Shown here: positions 42,761 through 56,234 of the stretch, piece by piece
How positions within the stretch are numbered: position 1 is the first letter of the stretch
Layout of the letters: every line of letters begins with the position of its first letter
Assembly (NCBI GenBank): GCA_946122785.1
Contig: CAMGYJ010000005.1
Location: 81,524,547-81,588,546 of the forward strand
From: Linum tenue
Lineage: Eukaryota; Streptophyta; Magnoliopsida; Malpighiales; Linaceae
DNA: 64,000 bases
Direction of reading: 5' to 3'
Notes under the pieces: generated by a model
Databases searched by the model: none
Told to the model about the DNA's origin: nothing
What the model saw: only the letters and a program-made list of their open reading frames with translations
Made by a program: the position numbers and the translations under genes

Positions 42761-43859
42761 ATAATTTTCACGTTTGTAACAAATATAACCACAACTTTCG
42801 ATAAACACAAAGTATCCAGAATTTTTATGATTTATAACAAATCTAGTCATTTATGTTACAAACTTTAATGGTGTCAGTGACTTTGTTAGTTAGGTTAACG
42901 ACAGACAAACTAGGATGTCAAATCACCGCACACGTTGCCACATCATTTGAGTTATAAAAATAATTATTTTAAAATTTAAAAAATGCCCAAAAATATTTTT
43001 CCTAATTTTCCCCTATTCCCTTCCTTCATTATGTCGTCCCTCCTGCGCCGCCGCTCTTCTTTTCTTCTTTCTATCCTGAGAAATTCTCAATGTCGGTAAC
43101 AATACCCAATAAGGGTAAATCAAATCAAAGAAATCAAATTGAAGAGAACCCACCACGAGTAAATCCAATGCAAGAAAAACGAAAAAATCTCATCTCAACC
43201 CTAGAATTAAATCCAAGGAAATGCACCACAATGTCGCGAGCGAATTCGTGAACGAGTTGGGAACCGGCGCCACTGTTCTTCTGCAGCAGAATTGTGAATT
43301 AGGAAACCGAGTCAAAAATGTCTCACCCACCAGGAATGCCAATGATGTAGGGGGATCATTAACGGGTTGGAAGCCTCGCAGGTGATTATGGCTGGCGGCT
43401 TCAGCTTGTTCTTGGATCATGGAGGCCGGCCACTCGATGGTCCCATCATCACTAGCAGAGTTGGATTTGTTCTTTGAAGAGGGTTGGGGAGGAGGCGGAG
43501 GAGGAGGGGTCGGGGAGCGGCGAGATCATAGAGGTTTGGTTTTCAATTAATCTTTGTTTTATTGTGTACAAAATTTAGAGAGAGAAAGCTTGGAAAGGAA
43601 GGCAGGTTAAAAAGACCGCTGATGGGAAAGAGGGGGGAGAGGCGGAATGATTTGGAGAAGAAAGATAGGTTAGTGTTTTTGTATTTTATTTTGTATTTTA
43701 TTTTTTAATCACGTGGATTGGTATGGTCAATAAGTCGCCAACCCAATAATTTCGTCAGTCCAGTCATACGTTAACTGACACTGTTAAAGGAATGGACGGA
43801 AGTGGCTATTTGTGTTTTTCAAAAGTTGTGGCTACATTTATCACAAACGTGAAAGTATT
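42761..43859. mobile_element. Element L: long-TIR (MULE-like) element with possible gene capture
   Basis: The two ends are inverted repeats, clearly alike over at least 50 bp (TTTCACGTTTGT... CCACAACTTT) and with a further block at about 110 bp (CTTTAA..GTGTCAGT). No transposase is present. The middle holds a GC-rich minus-strand segment (about 43520-43190) with an open frame including SDDGTIEWPASMIQEQAEAA and a Pro-run, which looks like a host exon. Target duplication is unclear (CTTCCATAG against TTTCCAAG). Confidence 0.6.
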
Positions 43860-43925
43860 TTTCCAAGAAAAAAAAACAAAACAACTAAAGTAACAAACCA
43901 AAGCCTTTTTCCAATAGCCTATAAG

Positions 43926-43943
43926 TCCTTAGCAATGACACCA
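43926..43943 (-). other. Decayed tRNA-Asp primer site of LTR M
   Basis: On the minus strand TGGTGTCATTGCTAAGGA. All six differences from the tRNA-Asp complement are C to T or G to A. Confidence 0.75.
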
Positions 43944-43949
43944 AAAGCT

Positions 43950-44885
43950 TGACTCTTCCTAACTAGAACTAGCACAATCCAAAGCCAATAACCAACAAAC
44001 AGTGTAGCATAGGGTAAGTAAGTAATAAATTATGATGATTGGATGTAGCATAGGGTAAGTAAAGTAATAAAATTATCGAATCCATGGGTTTTTAGATGTC
44101 TCTTCACTTCATCTTAGGTTCGCTATCTAGCCAAACCAAAATAGTGATTAAGAACTAAGATAACTAAGCTACTCTAACTATACTCTATCTAATAAGGTGG
44201 GAGCTCCCTTAGGCATCAACCCCCTGGCTCCTCTATTGAACTGATGTTGAGTACTATTCTAGATTATTGACTCGATACTTCTATAGTGGATAATTCTAGA
44301 TTAGGTTGGACCCCCTATTCGAGGTATCCAACCCCTTACAATTTCTACCCGGAGAGGCATACTATACAACCAACCTAGGCAAATTGAGGTGTTCACACTT
44401 CACAACCAACTCCTACAATAGGACAAACCCCAATACGACACGATGACCAATCACACTCGTTCATAGACCCATAAAGATGAATTGGTAGTGATTTATTCAT
44501 CCTAGTAGGATATTCTTCCTCCTAGGAAAAAAAATCCCCAATTGAGGAATTAGATCAAGATCCATCAATTGCATAGTACTCAAATCAATAGATAATAGAG
44601 ATTCAAAATCATAGGTTTGTCACATACGTCAAAAATCAAACCAGCATCTAAATTTAGGGTTCATCAACCTAAGTGAAAGATCTAAATTATAGAGCGGACA
44701 GAAATTACAATACAAAGTTTGAGACCTTCATTCTTTATCTTCTAAGCTTGATTTCCTGCTCCAATCTCAATCCAAGTCTCCAATTCAACCCCAAGATCTC
44801 TTTAGATCACTCTCTCTCTCTCTCTAGAATCCCTCATTCGGTGTTTTAGGTGAAAACCCACTCTCCATGCTCTCCCCTCTAAAAA
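43950..44885 (-). repeat. LTR fragment M, cut at the duplication junction
   Basis: Ends GAGTCA next to the decayed PBS, so it is the 3' part of a 5' LTR. The shared core lies at 44653-44693, and a CT-rich run follows at about 44810-44826. Its 5' part, where a palindromic array would lie, is missing because the sequence switches to element B at 44886. A short tandem duplication (GTAGCATAGGGTAAGTAA) lies at 44005-44062. Confidence 0.65.
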
Positions 44886-45136
44886 TGAATTGACTGAATC
44901 TCGTACAATCAATTCACTCCTATCGATTGAAGAAACTCTAACAACCCATTCAGATTCTATCTACCACAGGCTAAAGCAGAAATCAAGAGAAGTTGATCAG
45001 GATTCAATTGACTCAATAAACACACTTCAATCGATTAAAATCAATCAGTATATCATCCCCAAAAGTTATTACAATCAAGATCCATAACACATGGAACTAG
45101 GGTTCTTCATACCCAAGTGAGAGAAAGGTCTACTCC

Positions 45137-45171
<35 letters not shown>

Positions 45172-46670
45172 GAAATCAAAGCAGTCATACTTATAAAGAT
45201 GGGAATAATCTGCTCTAGGATGTTAATCTTAACTCCTGGGGATGCAATCTGGGTTTCAATGGTGATAAATCCACTCCAAATAGCTCCTAGGGTTTGTTCT
45301 TCGAACTTTCTCTCTCTAGAACTCTGTTTTTGCTCCCAACAGGAGAATCCCCTTCCTTTGGCTCGAATCTGCCTCTTTACCCTGATTTTGGGCGAAATAC
45401 GGGCCAGAATACGGGCATATTTCCTATCTGCCCGTCATGCCCTTATTTTGTCTATCTTGGAAATCTTCAAAGGCTGGCCTCGGTAGTAAAAATACGAGCA
45501 AGACACTGCAAAATACGACCGTAATTCAAGGAGGCTTGCCCGTAATTCTCACCTAAGCCATCACCAGGCTCGACATTAAAAATACCGGCAAGAATTTGTG
45601 CATTACGGTCGTATTTATAGGGAAGGCTGCTTGTATTTCTTTCTCAGCTCCACTTTTGAGAGGCTTTTGAGCAGTGTTATTAAGACCGAGCCGAGCCGTT
45701 CGGTCAGACCGGTAAAACCGTCAACCGGTCACCAGCTCGACTCGGTAGAGTCAATTAATCGGAATGGGTGGAAAGGGCGGTCTGCGAGCGGCCGGAACGG
45801 TTAACTGTTTGAGTCGCCCAAACCGCCCAACCGGTTTTTGACACCAAACCGGTCCATTGCTATTAAAAAAATTCAGATTGTTGGGTTGACCGGCTCTGTG
45901 CAACGCCGACATCCGATCATCCGATTCCTCCTTCCCCTGCGAATCCCTCTCAGGCGACCTCCCTGCAACTCGTTCTCCCGCGAGAGATCCATATCGCGAC
46001 GAGGAGGCAAGCTCGCTGCCGATCTCGCCTTCAGCTTCTCGTTTTCGGCCCGTGCTTTGACGACTGTTGGGGCTTTCGCCCATTGTGCGGCTGGAGCCGC
46101 CGACGCTCTTCCTCAATGTTGAGTTTGGAGCAGCGGAGGGAGGGGTTCTCGGAAGAAATAAGAAGAAAAGAAAGAAGAAGAAGAGTTTGGGTGACGGGGG
46201 TTCTCGGAAGAAAGAAGAAGAGCTGAGCGCTAGAATTGGGTTAGGGTTTTTACTTTTTAAGGGTAATTATATAATATGTAAAATTACTACTTGGTACCTA
46301 AAGAGTAAATTTGTTATTAGTCATTAAATTGTTAAGTTACTACCTTATATATCTTCTACTTATGATATTATCGTTTATAAGATATCGGTTCTCTAACGGG
46401 TTTTTAACGGTTTAATACCGGTTGGACCACTAAAGTTCGAGTCGTTCATGTTACCGGGTCATGCTCCGGTTCGGTTGTGACAATATTGCTTTTGAGTAAC
46501 CAAACGACTTTCGATTGACCCGAAACTTGCATTATGCCTCCCTTTATTCGCTAGTACCTAAAATATGACAAAATAACACAACCTAGCGTAAAATAGGCCA
46601 AGACAACCCAAATTCAGGCCAAAACGGTTAAGAATCAAGCTTGCAAACATGTGCAAATATGGTGCTATCA
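44886..46670 (-). repeat. Element B 3' LTR, right copy, 3' end missing
   Basis: Corresponds to 12790-14555; the terminal 448 bp (12342-12789) are absent because the junction lies inside the LTR. PPT follows at 46671-46695. (GA)n at about 45138-45167. Confidence 0.92.
45672..46488. mobile_element. hAT-like element, right copy
   Basis: Same element as 13570-14374, here 817 bp, with CTTTTGAG duplications at 45664-45671 and 46489-46496. Start reads CAGTGTTATTAAGACC. Confidence 0.83.
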
Positions 46671-46802
46671 AATTCCCCCACACTTAAACTTTTGTTTGTC
46701 CCCAAGCAAACCTATTCAGACACAAGGTAAGCTCAAAACATCTATCATGCAAACTTTGAGGACATATCATATAGGCACAACATGTGAATCATACTGGCTC
46801 TT

Positions 46803-48929
46803 TGTAACACCCCGACTTTTGGGTTTAGGTTCGACCAAAATATTGGATCGACGATTACTTACGAAGGGTTGGAACCATAGATTATAAATAATAATAATAA
46901 TAACTAATGTTATTATCATGATCATATTAATCACCAACACTTCCCGTTTCCTTCCAAGTTCCAACAACAAACTCATTGTTGTTATTGTTATGATAATCAT
47001 CTCCTCCCACTCATTTTCATTAGTAGCAAAGGGAGAAAACAAGAAAAGGAAAGAAAAATAAAAAAAGTATCCACTCACCCGTTACATTCCTCCCCCCGGG
47101 GACTCATTAATTCAACCCGTTACACCATTATACCGTTACGCTCCCCACTGTTGCAACCCGTCGAGAAAAGCGAATAGGAAGCGGCAGCAGCTTTTACCTT
47201 TCCACACTCCTACGCTAGAAATCAAACCTCACCATTCCCATCTTCGCTCGGCGCCAATCCTCTCCGTTCGACAGCAACAGCGCACGCCACCGCTCCCTAT
47301 CTCGTCGCCCCATAGCTTTCCCGACGGCGATCGATCCTCCGTTCCTGGGTCAACGAAATCATAATCCTCAAGCCCATTATCGACGACAAGGTACAGTGAG
47401 CTAGCCGGAAAGTACGTCGACGATCCGGCGTGATCGAATTCAACCAAGCTTCAAAACCTTTGTACCATCGCGTAGAGGAAGATCCCAGGATCATCGCGGT
47501 CTTGACGGAATTGAGTTTCGACGTCGGACGAGGGAGATACGAGCCTCGAAAGTTTGGGACACAAATCGGACAGTTCAGGTATCAGTCTTGGCAATTCGAG
47601 AAGTTAGAGGATTAAATGTGTAATTTTTTTTTGAGAGAGGTCGTGGTCAACTGTGTTGACTCGAAAATTTCAGTTTTGTACCTAGTACTTTTAAACTGAC
47701 ACAATGTTTAATTTGGTCATAACTCGATCAATTGACGTCCGAACGAGAAATCGTCAGCGCCTGTGGAATCGTGAGAACGAGGAGAATTTAATTGGAGCAA
47801 GTTTGGAAATTTTAGAGCAGATTCAGAGTTGGTTTCGACGGATATGAGGTGAGTGTTAAGGGGGTAAATTCTACGCCTTACGTATTTTTTCAAGTATTTG
47901 CCTTGCGTGTTTAAGAAGTTGTTTTATGTGAAATTGTGTGCTTGCTTATGTTTATGGGTGATGAAGCGTGTTCTTTTGATTCATAGTTTGAAGGATATGT
48001 TTATGAGCTTTGAGTATTTAATTAAAGCTTTTACGTTTCTTCTGACGATTAAGTTAAAGTGATAAGAGCAAGAGAAAGTCATAAGCAAGAATAAGTTAAC
48101 CTCGCTTAGCTAGCCACTAGCTAGATGGATCCCTACCGGACGGTGATAAGTTCTGCGGTAGTTGATCACTACCGGATGGTGATACGTTCCGCGGTAGTTG
48201 GTCAGGCGTGGAGCCGGACGGTGATGAGTTCCGCGGTTTCCATTGCTTAGTTTTAGGTGTGCTACCGGATGGTGATACGTTCCGCGGTAGTCACGCCGTA
48301 GTTTGACACCGGATGGTGATTCGTTCCGCGGTGTTCAAACCCATTTGAGGGGCACCCCATTGTGAGGGTAGTCATGTTTAAGAAAGTAAGTAAGGCTAGT
48401 AGTGGCGCCAGCTAAGACGAGGTAGGGGCCCCAAAGTAAGCTAAATGATGAAATAATACATTTTTCAAGAGTTAAAGTTTGAAAGACGAGAGTAGAAATC
48501 ACTTTCTCAAGTTTGTTGTGAGCTTCCAGAGAATAACCGTAGGCGTTTCAAGTTTAAGTAAGGCGTAGACTGACCCCAATTCACTCACCAGATTGTAGAG
48601 GAGGTAAACCTAACCAGCCAGTCCGTGATCAGCAAGTTAGAGGAGCTCAACACCATCATTGCTGCCAGATGTCGAGCCAGGCGTCAGAGTAAACATCAAA
48701 GAACTTTTTTTTTTCAATTTATTAAGACTTTATGGTTAAGAGTTAACGACTGGAGATTCATTTCTTTTGGACAATTTAAGTTTTCTCCACGTGTTTAGGG
48801 TGTCGATTTGAGATATCAAGATATTTGAGTTTGACATTTTATTTAAAGTTGTGTTATTTGAGATTTTTTTTAATTGTACCCCGGGGTAGAAATGTTTTTT
48901 TTCCAAGTTCAAAGTAGTGGAATGTTACA
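46803..48929 (+). mobile_element. Solo LTR D, right copy
   Basis: Same as 14688-16798, 2127 bp, CTCTT duplications at 46798-46802 and 48930-48934. Hairpin units at about 48134-48340. Confidence 0.86.
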
Positions 48930-50144
48930 CTCTTAGAGATCAACACATGAACAATCTCAACGAAAACCTAGACAACCACCACAGATGACATTCGAATGCA
49001 GCAAAATCGAGTAAAAGAAGAGTCTCCCTTCTGTTGACCAACCAACATAGACTTGACTCAACCACTCGTCCAAAATAGTCATCCATGCATAAAATTCAAG
49101 ACATTAAAATCAAGACCAAGCAGTCTAGGTCCTCACCGGGGTAAAGAATGTAAAGAATATAAGGAAATGAATCGCTCACTCTCGACCAGTGGGGTCAGGA
49201 CAATTTGATGCGAAAAAATGCACATGCTTATGCTCTCAATCCTAACGTCTCTTCACCATGATGGCAGCCTCTAAATGCTAGAGTTCACATATCGGGTGTC
49301 ACCACTAACTAGTCAGAAGGTCTTAGACACGGGTTTAGATGACTAGCTAGGGTCTTGGACATGGGGAAAAGGCCTTTTAGGTGGTGGAAGAATTCATAAC
49401 ACAAGGTTCCAAAATTTCAAAACCAAACACAACAACATTCATTCAAACCATTTACTTTCTCTCTTCTATTCTGCATTAATCAAGTTCTTTAGCGCACAAG
49501 AGTGAAGGAGGTCACAACATGTTAATATTTCTAAGCCAAGCTGCTAAGAAACACTATTTAATGGGCATGATTAAGATTTTTGTGGTGGCTCTCTTTTGTT
49601 TTCATTTAATTTTTTTCTTCTCTTTTTTTTCTTTTCTTGAGAGAACCACCCCTTTTTCACATCATTTGTCATGGCAAGCACATGTCTAATTTTTAAGAAC
49701 TACCTCCAACCCTCATCTTATTTCCAGCAGTAAACATGCTAAACCCACTTTGTGGAACCTTTAAGAGATGCATAAGGGTGATTTTTCATTGTAGACCAAA
49801 AGAAAGAAAGTTACACGGCTCAAAGTGGCTGACTAGGGGGTATGACACACCAGGATAGTCAATTTGGTCGTGGGCTAATCCTATACCTCCATCATCATAA
49901 TTAGTGACAACGTGAATGCTACACATCATGGAAGAGAGATCTATCACACAAGAAAGAAACGAGCAGACTCAAATCTCACATGGCTACCTATATGCTCTAT
50001 CTCTCATTCTGATTCCCTGAACTAGATGCATAAATGAATGTAAAGAATAAGTGATCAATCCAAGTCACGGTTGGTATGCAAAAAGTTGAAAAACTGAACC
50101 CCTACACAACTCTATCGCACGTCTCAGTTATCACTATAGGTTGT

Positions 50145-52720
50145 TGATAGACAATTAATTGCACATGTCTATACCACCATTCTTGAGCCGTTTTAGAGTC
50201 GATTTACGTGTTTTAAGCCGATTTCACGCTAGGTTATGCGTTTATGTCATATTTCAGGACTTGGCGTGGACATGGAGGCATGGAAATGAGTTTCGGGTCA
50301 AAAAGGAGGAAGTTGGAGTGAAGGGCGATGGAAGAAGAAAATACCCGGTCGGCCCTTGAAATACCCGACCGGGTAAAATGCAATAGGAGGCCGGGGGAAA
50401 GCACATTTTGGAGGCCAGGAAACAAAAGGGGTCCCGGCCAGATCGCTTAAATACCCGATCGGGTATTCTGGACCTCGATCGGGTATTCTCCTCTGGCCGC
50501 TGCGCAGCGTTTCAAAATACCCGGCCGGTCACCTGAAATACCCGACCGGGTATCGCGATCTACTCCCTTTAGAGGGAAAGAAGGCCATTTTTGAGATGGA
50601 TCCGAGTTTTAGAGAAAGAAAACATATACCTAGAGAGAGAGAACGACGAACCAAAGTCTCCAAGCACCCTAGATCGATCTTCATCACCATTGGAGCTCGG
50701 CTAAAGCTTGGAGAATTGCAGATGGAGTACCAGAAGCAGTTTTTCATCCTTCACAACATGATTTCTGCATCTGACCTAGATTTCCCTTCTCTCTCTATGG
50801 AGTAAACTCTCTCACTCACCTAGGTATGAAGAACCCTAAATTTGTATGTTAGGTCTGGTTGTATGAACCCAAGTACGAATTCTTTGATACTGATTATATT
50901 CAATTGAGGCATGGTTTTCTGAATTGCATGAATCCTGATCAAATTCATGTTTTCCTGCTTTAACCTAGAATGAGAATATCTTCCTAGGTTGATAGAACAC
51001 CCTTGATTGAAGGTAGTGAATTGAAAACTTTAGTCGAGGAATCGATTCACTATTCTTTACTGGATTTATTCCAGTAGAGGATGTTTGGTATGTTAGGGCC
51101 TCATTCTGTTTACTCCGGTGGAGGTTAGTCGCCCGCTAGAGACTCAGATTGAGAGGGTCTGGAGACATTTAGTCGAGACTGCAGACTGTCTAAGAACCTC
51201 CCACAGTATAACTATCATTGAATCTGAACTTGGCAAATTACAACTTGGCTTAACTGCAGTTTTGGGGGAACCATATCTGGGTGATCTCTCTCAAACTTGG
51301 AAAACAACATTTACTGCTTTTGCTTGCTAGTTTAGTTGGAACTTCACTACAGGTTAACCGCTAAATAATAAGAATTTCACGTAGTAGTCATGAAACCTAG
51401 GACCCGGGTTGACATTTAGACTAAACCCGCTATACTACGCATTAGTAGGTGGTTACACTTGGCCACTTTCTAGTGTGACGGTATAGGCGAGTCAAGTTTT
51501 TGGCGCCATTGCCGAGGACAGCTAGGTTGTTGAAGAAACGTGATTTCTGTTACTTTAGCATTTCTTTTCCGCATTGATTGTTTTGCTTTGTCCCACTGGT
51601 GCCTTCACGGGTTTGCTTTCTTGGATTGTGTGCAGGTAGTGTATGACCCGTAGCCAGTCGAGAGACTTACAACCATTAGACTCGGAGCTAGAACGCACTT
51701 GTCTCCAGCTTTGAAGACAACAACGAGAAAGACTAGATACGGAGGAAGTGCACATCGACGGCCATCTGAGCAGCGACTAGTACAACAAGGGGAACCTGAA
51801 CGTGGGGTAGAACCTACCCTTGGGGATGCCCATCCAAGTCCCCCTAGTGAATCAGGTCCTGGAAAATAACCCAATTCCCTAGCCAGATGGGGCTCAGCAT
51901 CCACCACCCCCGTCGGGTCCTACTATGGAGTACTACTACACTCCACAGGTCGCCGACATCCGCCCCGTCATCCTGTATCCGCCCATTCCAGCAAATAAAT
52001 TTGAGATCAAGCCATGCTGGATTCAAGTGATCACATCCTCCATCCAGTTCCATGGCCTCAAGGATGAAGAGGCGAGGGTGCATCTTTCCCGGTTCTTGCA
52101 GCTTACCAATGGGTTCAAGCTGAATAATGTACTAGATGACGCGATCCGTCTTCACCTCTTCCCTCACTCTCTGGCGGGGCATGCAAAGAGGTGGTTAGAG
52201 ACCCAACCCCCATTGTCCATCACATCATGGAATGATCTGGCCGACAAGTTCGTGCACAGGTACTACCCGGCCTCGAAGACCACGGAGATTCAGCGGGAGA
52301 TCACTCATTTCCGCCAGGAGCCAGATGAGTCACTACGTGATTCCTGGGAGCGGTACTCGGGATTCTTCTGGCAGTGTCCCCATCACAGTTTTAGTGATGC
52401 ATTCACAGTGGGGAATTTCTACAGTGCTCTAACCCCAGAGAGCCAGAGGGTGATCGAGTCTCTAAGAACCTCCCGCAGTATAACTATCATTGAATCTGAA
52501 CTTGGCAAATTAAAACTTGGCTTAACTGCAGTTTAAGGGGAACCATATCTGGGTGACCTCTCTCAAACTTGGAAAACGGTTAACCGCTGAATAATAAGAA
52601 TTCCACGGAGTATTCATCACACCTAGGACCCGAGTTGATATTTAGACTAAACCCGCTATACTACGCATTAGTAGGTGGTTACACTTGGCCACTTGCTAGT
52701 GTGATGGTATAGGCGAGTCA
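50145..52720 (+). mobile_element. Element C, right copy
   Basis: 5' LTR 50145-51494, PBS about 51501-51518, gag fragment, 3' LTR remnant to 52720. GTTGT duplications at 50140-50144 and 52721-52725. Same internal deletion as the left copy. Confidence 0.93.
51643..52460 (+). pseudogene. gag: Element C gag fragment, right copy
   Basis: From ATG 51643 a single frame runs to the LTR junction with four early stops (for example TGA after ERTCLQL). From 51925 it is continuously open through the Gag core: LHLFPHSLAGHAKRWLETQ, LADKFVHRYYPASKTTEIQ and DSWERYSGFFWQCPHHSF. The open frame continues beyond 52460 into LTR sequence to 52536, which is not Gag. This copy shows the gag was less damaged than the left copy implies. 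Confidence 0.87.
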
Positions 52721-53127
52721 GTTGTCCTAGTCATAATCAAGTTGTCATGCATCAATGTTAACAGCCAATCGGTTCACCACATAAACCATAATGCCAATAT
52801 GATCATGCAAACATTAGTAATTGCAGCCCTCAAATCTCGATATTTGGACAGTGGACTAGGCTCCAAACACCAAACATATCTTCCAAGAAATACAAAGCAC
52901 CCCCCCCCCCCCACACACACACACACACACTTAAGTTCGACATTTCCCTCAATGGAGCAGCGGGAAGGGGAACTAAATTATCGGGAAATGACAATCGGGA
53001 ACGACGGTTGGAGGGCAGACCATTCAAGAGCAGGGAACTGGAAGGAGGCCAGTCCAAAAGCACAAAGTTGGAGTTATCAAAACACACGGCGATCGATAAA
53101 GTACAAAGGATAGAAATGCAAACCGAA

Positions 53128-53145
53128 GTGGGGTTGCCTCCCCAC
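53128..53145 (-). other. Post-coding hairpin of element B, right copy
   Basis: Identical GTGGGG-AGGCAA-CCCCAC hairpin on the minus strand. Confidence 0.82.
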
Positions 53146-53190
53146 AAGCGTTTCTTTACCGTCTTTTAGCTGGACACCTATGGTGGATGC

Positions 53191-53541
53191 TTAGAGAAAA
53201 TTAGTAACAAGTGCCTCTAACAGAGGATCCACATCGCTCTTGTGGTACAACATCAAATGGTGGTCATGCACTCGGCGGGTGTGGCCACCAGCACATGTCA
53301 GCTTGACTTGACCATCCGGCAGGATGCACTCGAGTGAATACGCGGATGGCCAGGGTGGTCGTGGCTCAGTGGTCGGGACAATCTCATAGAGGTCTCCAGC
53401 TTTCTTTTTGGCAGGATCGGCTACCTGTAGCTTTGGCCGCCACTCCTCCTTGAGCTTTTCTTTTGGTAACGAAGTGGACGGGAGTGACAACGAAGGAATG
53501 AGGGGAGAATCCTGCAAAACGGGAGACACAAAAGGATACAC
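53191..53541 (-). pseudogene. Element B tail ORF, right copy
   Basis: Open for 116 codons: VSPVLQDSPLIPSLSLPST, KLKEEWRPKLQVADPAKKK, then the segment ending RRVHDHHLMLYH and a short acidic-hydrophobic tail. It stands where RT, RNase H and integrase should be. The reading frame is intact here, which argues for a conserved short protein or a still-recognisable integrase tail rather than random DNA. Confidence 0.55.
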
Positions 53542-53639
53542 GACAGACTCATGCCCCTAGTGAGATAAAGCATGCACAGGCGAGATAGTAGTCAAATTAT
53601 TAGCAATGGAAAATGTTATCTGCTCCTCACCATTTCTCA

Positions 53640-56092
53640 AAACTTAGGTCCCATCATACACATTAATAAGAGCCTTGGCGATGGCCTGGAAAGGCCTTCC
53701 TAGTATAAGGGGCAATTCTGCGTGTTCATTGATGCCCAAGACAACAAAATCCACAGGATAAAAGAATCAGTCAACCTTAACTAGGAGGTCTTCCACTATG
53801 CCTCTAGGGTGAACTATGGATCGATAAGCTAATTGATGCTCATCCTAGTTGCACTTGGTTCACCTAGGCCTAGTTTCTTAAACAATTTATATGGTATAAC
53901 ATTGATACTAGCTAGCGCCTAGATCCGCCAATGACCTCTTTACATGCAATTTACCAATACAGCACGGGATAGTAAGACTACATGGGTCCTTTTGCTTCTG
54001 CGGAAGCTTGTTATACAGAATGGCCGAAGACTCCTTGCTGAGCTCCACAATGGCCATCTCACTCAGCGTCTACTTCTTTGAGAGAATATCTTTCAGGAAC
54101 TTAGCATACTTAGGCATATGAGATAGTGCCTCTAAGAAGGGCACTCGAACATTCAACTTCTTTAGCATGGACATGAAGTTCTTGAACTCGGCCTCCAACC
54201 GATCTTTATGCATCCTGGTGGGAAAAGGGAGCTTAGGCATGTATTCAACCACTATTGGCTGTGGCTTTGGGGCTCGAACCTCTGGCTCCTTTCCCATCAA
54301 TATGTCATTTTCCGGCTCTGTGGTGATCTGAGTCACCTTCTTTGCACTCTTCGGCGGTTCATCCTCAGTTAAAACCCCACTTCTCAACATGATGGTGTGG
54401 GGTGATGGGGGGTTTACATACAACCTTGGCAAAGCTGTTTATGATTGAATCTTAGAGGCATTCTTATCATTTGGTAGATCCAAGTCCATGGCCTATTTCG
54501 GGTTCACTCGGAGCTTTGGCAACCCGTGCAACTCCTCCTTATGATTTATGGGGTTTGCCAGGGGTTGGCCAAGAAGTGTATCAGCCGATCTGGAAGCAAG
54601 GGCATCTACCAGGTGGTGCCTGCTGGTGCCTCTGGTGCCTCTGGCTAGCTTCAATCTCCATGAATTTTCCCACAACCACTTCCATAAATTGCACTAGTTT
54701 ACTGAACTTCTGGGTACTGGTGCTGGCCAAGGTGGTCACTAGATCCCTTAGTTCGGACACGGGGTTGCCCGGTGTTGGGACTAATAGAGATGCACCACAC
54801 TGCTGGTACTACTGTTGTTGTGAGTGCTGTTGAAAAGTCTACCCTTGTCTAGGCTGATAAAATGGCTGCTGTTGCTGCGGCATCTGGCCCAGGTGGGGTT
54901 GGTATGGCTTCCTCTGGTTTTGAAAACCACCTGCAGGAGCTTGGAAGCCAGGTGGCTTGGGATTTGTTGTTGCCACTCCAGGAGAAATTAGGATGCTAGC
55001 TCCACCCCTCGTTGTATGTATTACTGTAGGTGTCGTTGCGCCGAGCATTATTAATGAAATTCAGTTACTCCTGCTGTGTCTTGGAATCCCGCATAGCTTG
55101 GCAGTCCTCCACCCTGTGATTGGTGCTCTCACACCACTGGCATACATCTCCTGCTGCTTCCTGTACCTGGAACCATCCCATTAAGATCAATCACTACAAC
55201 CAATTTAGAGGCAACCTGAACCAACTCAGATGACTGGGATTCCACAGTATGCACACCTTGGCTTGGTGCTCTCCTAGAACTCCTAGAAGACCCCCAATCA
55301 TAGCCCTGCTTTGCCATTTAGTTAAATAGCTGGTTCAACTGGGGTGGCATCTTTGTCAGCATGTTCCCGCCATAGACCGAGTCAATCAGCTGCTTATCTT
55401 TAGGGAATAGAGTGTGGTAGAAGGTGCCCACCTTGAATGCGTCATTAAAACCATGATTGGGACACTTACGAGACTAGTGTATCTCTCCAAGCATCCTTAA
55501 TAGTTTCATCCTCCTCCTGAGCAAAATGTGTAATCTCCTTCTGCAGGTCTGCTGTCTTAGACGGAGGATGATACCCAGTCAGGAATTTGTTGGCCAGGTC
55601 AATGAATGTCGTGATTGACCCTGGGTCCCGGTTGTCCAGCCACATCTTGGCCGGTCCCTCCAAAGTGAAAGGAAATTAACGCAATCGAATAGCATCTTGA
55701 GGGACCTCATTAATCTTGATTCCATCAATCAGCTCGTGGAATCGTCATAGGTGCACTCGGGGGCACTCTCTTGTTTTCCCATTAAACACCACTGAACCTG
55801 GCAACATAGTGATAACAAGGTGCTCACCTCAAAAATTCGTTGGCAGCAACTTGAGGGTGTTGGATGGGGGACCTCATGTTTGCCGCTCTAGCGGTCTAGT
55901 ATTATCCCATGGAATGCTCCTCAGGGGCAGTCACCCAGTCAACATTGGGTTCACCCATTTCTTCCTCCTTGTTAATGTTCAATTGAGCTAAAGCTTCCTC
56001 CGCAGCCATTTGCGCCGTCAAAGATCTCTTAAAGTTGCTAAAGAACCTTCATCTTCTAATGGCAGTAGAACTCCCGATTGGCTACGGGTCAT
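53640..56092 (-). pseudogene. gag-pro: Element B gag-pro, right copy
   Basis: Same gene as 21480-23920. A 120-codon piece (54432-54070) is open in this copy: TIMLRSGVLTEDEPPKSAKK, KPQPIVVEYMPKLPFPTR and ALSHMPKYAKFLKDILSKK, the Gag-protease linker of Athila-type elements. The Gag core and zinc knuckle carry the same stops as the left copy. The protease active-site region (about 53920) has the same insertion and stop. Confidence 0.83.
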
Positions 56093-56234
56093 GCACTACC
56101 TGCACACAAGCAGCAAAATTAACCCGTGAAGGCACACATGAGGAAGAGAGAGAATGCAGTAAAGAAAATGCTAAAGTAACAGAGTTTCACGTTTCTACAA
56201 TAACCTAGAGTCTCCGAAAACGGCGCCAAAAACT

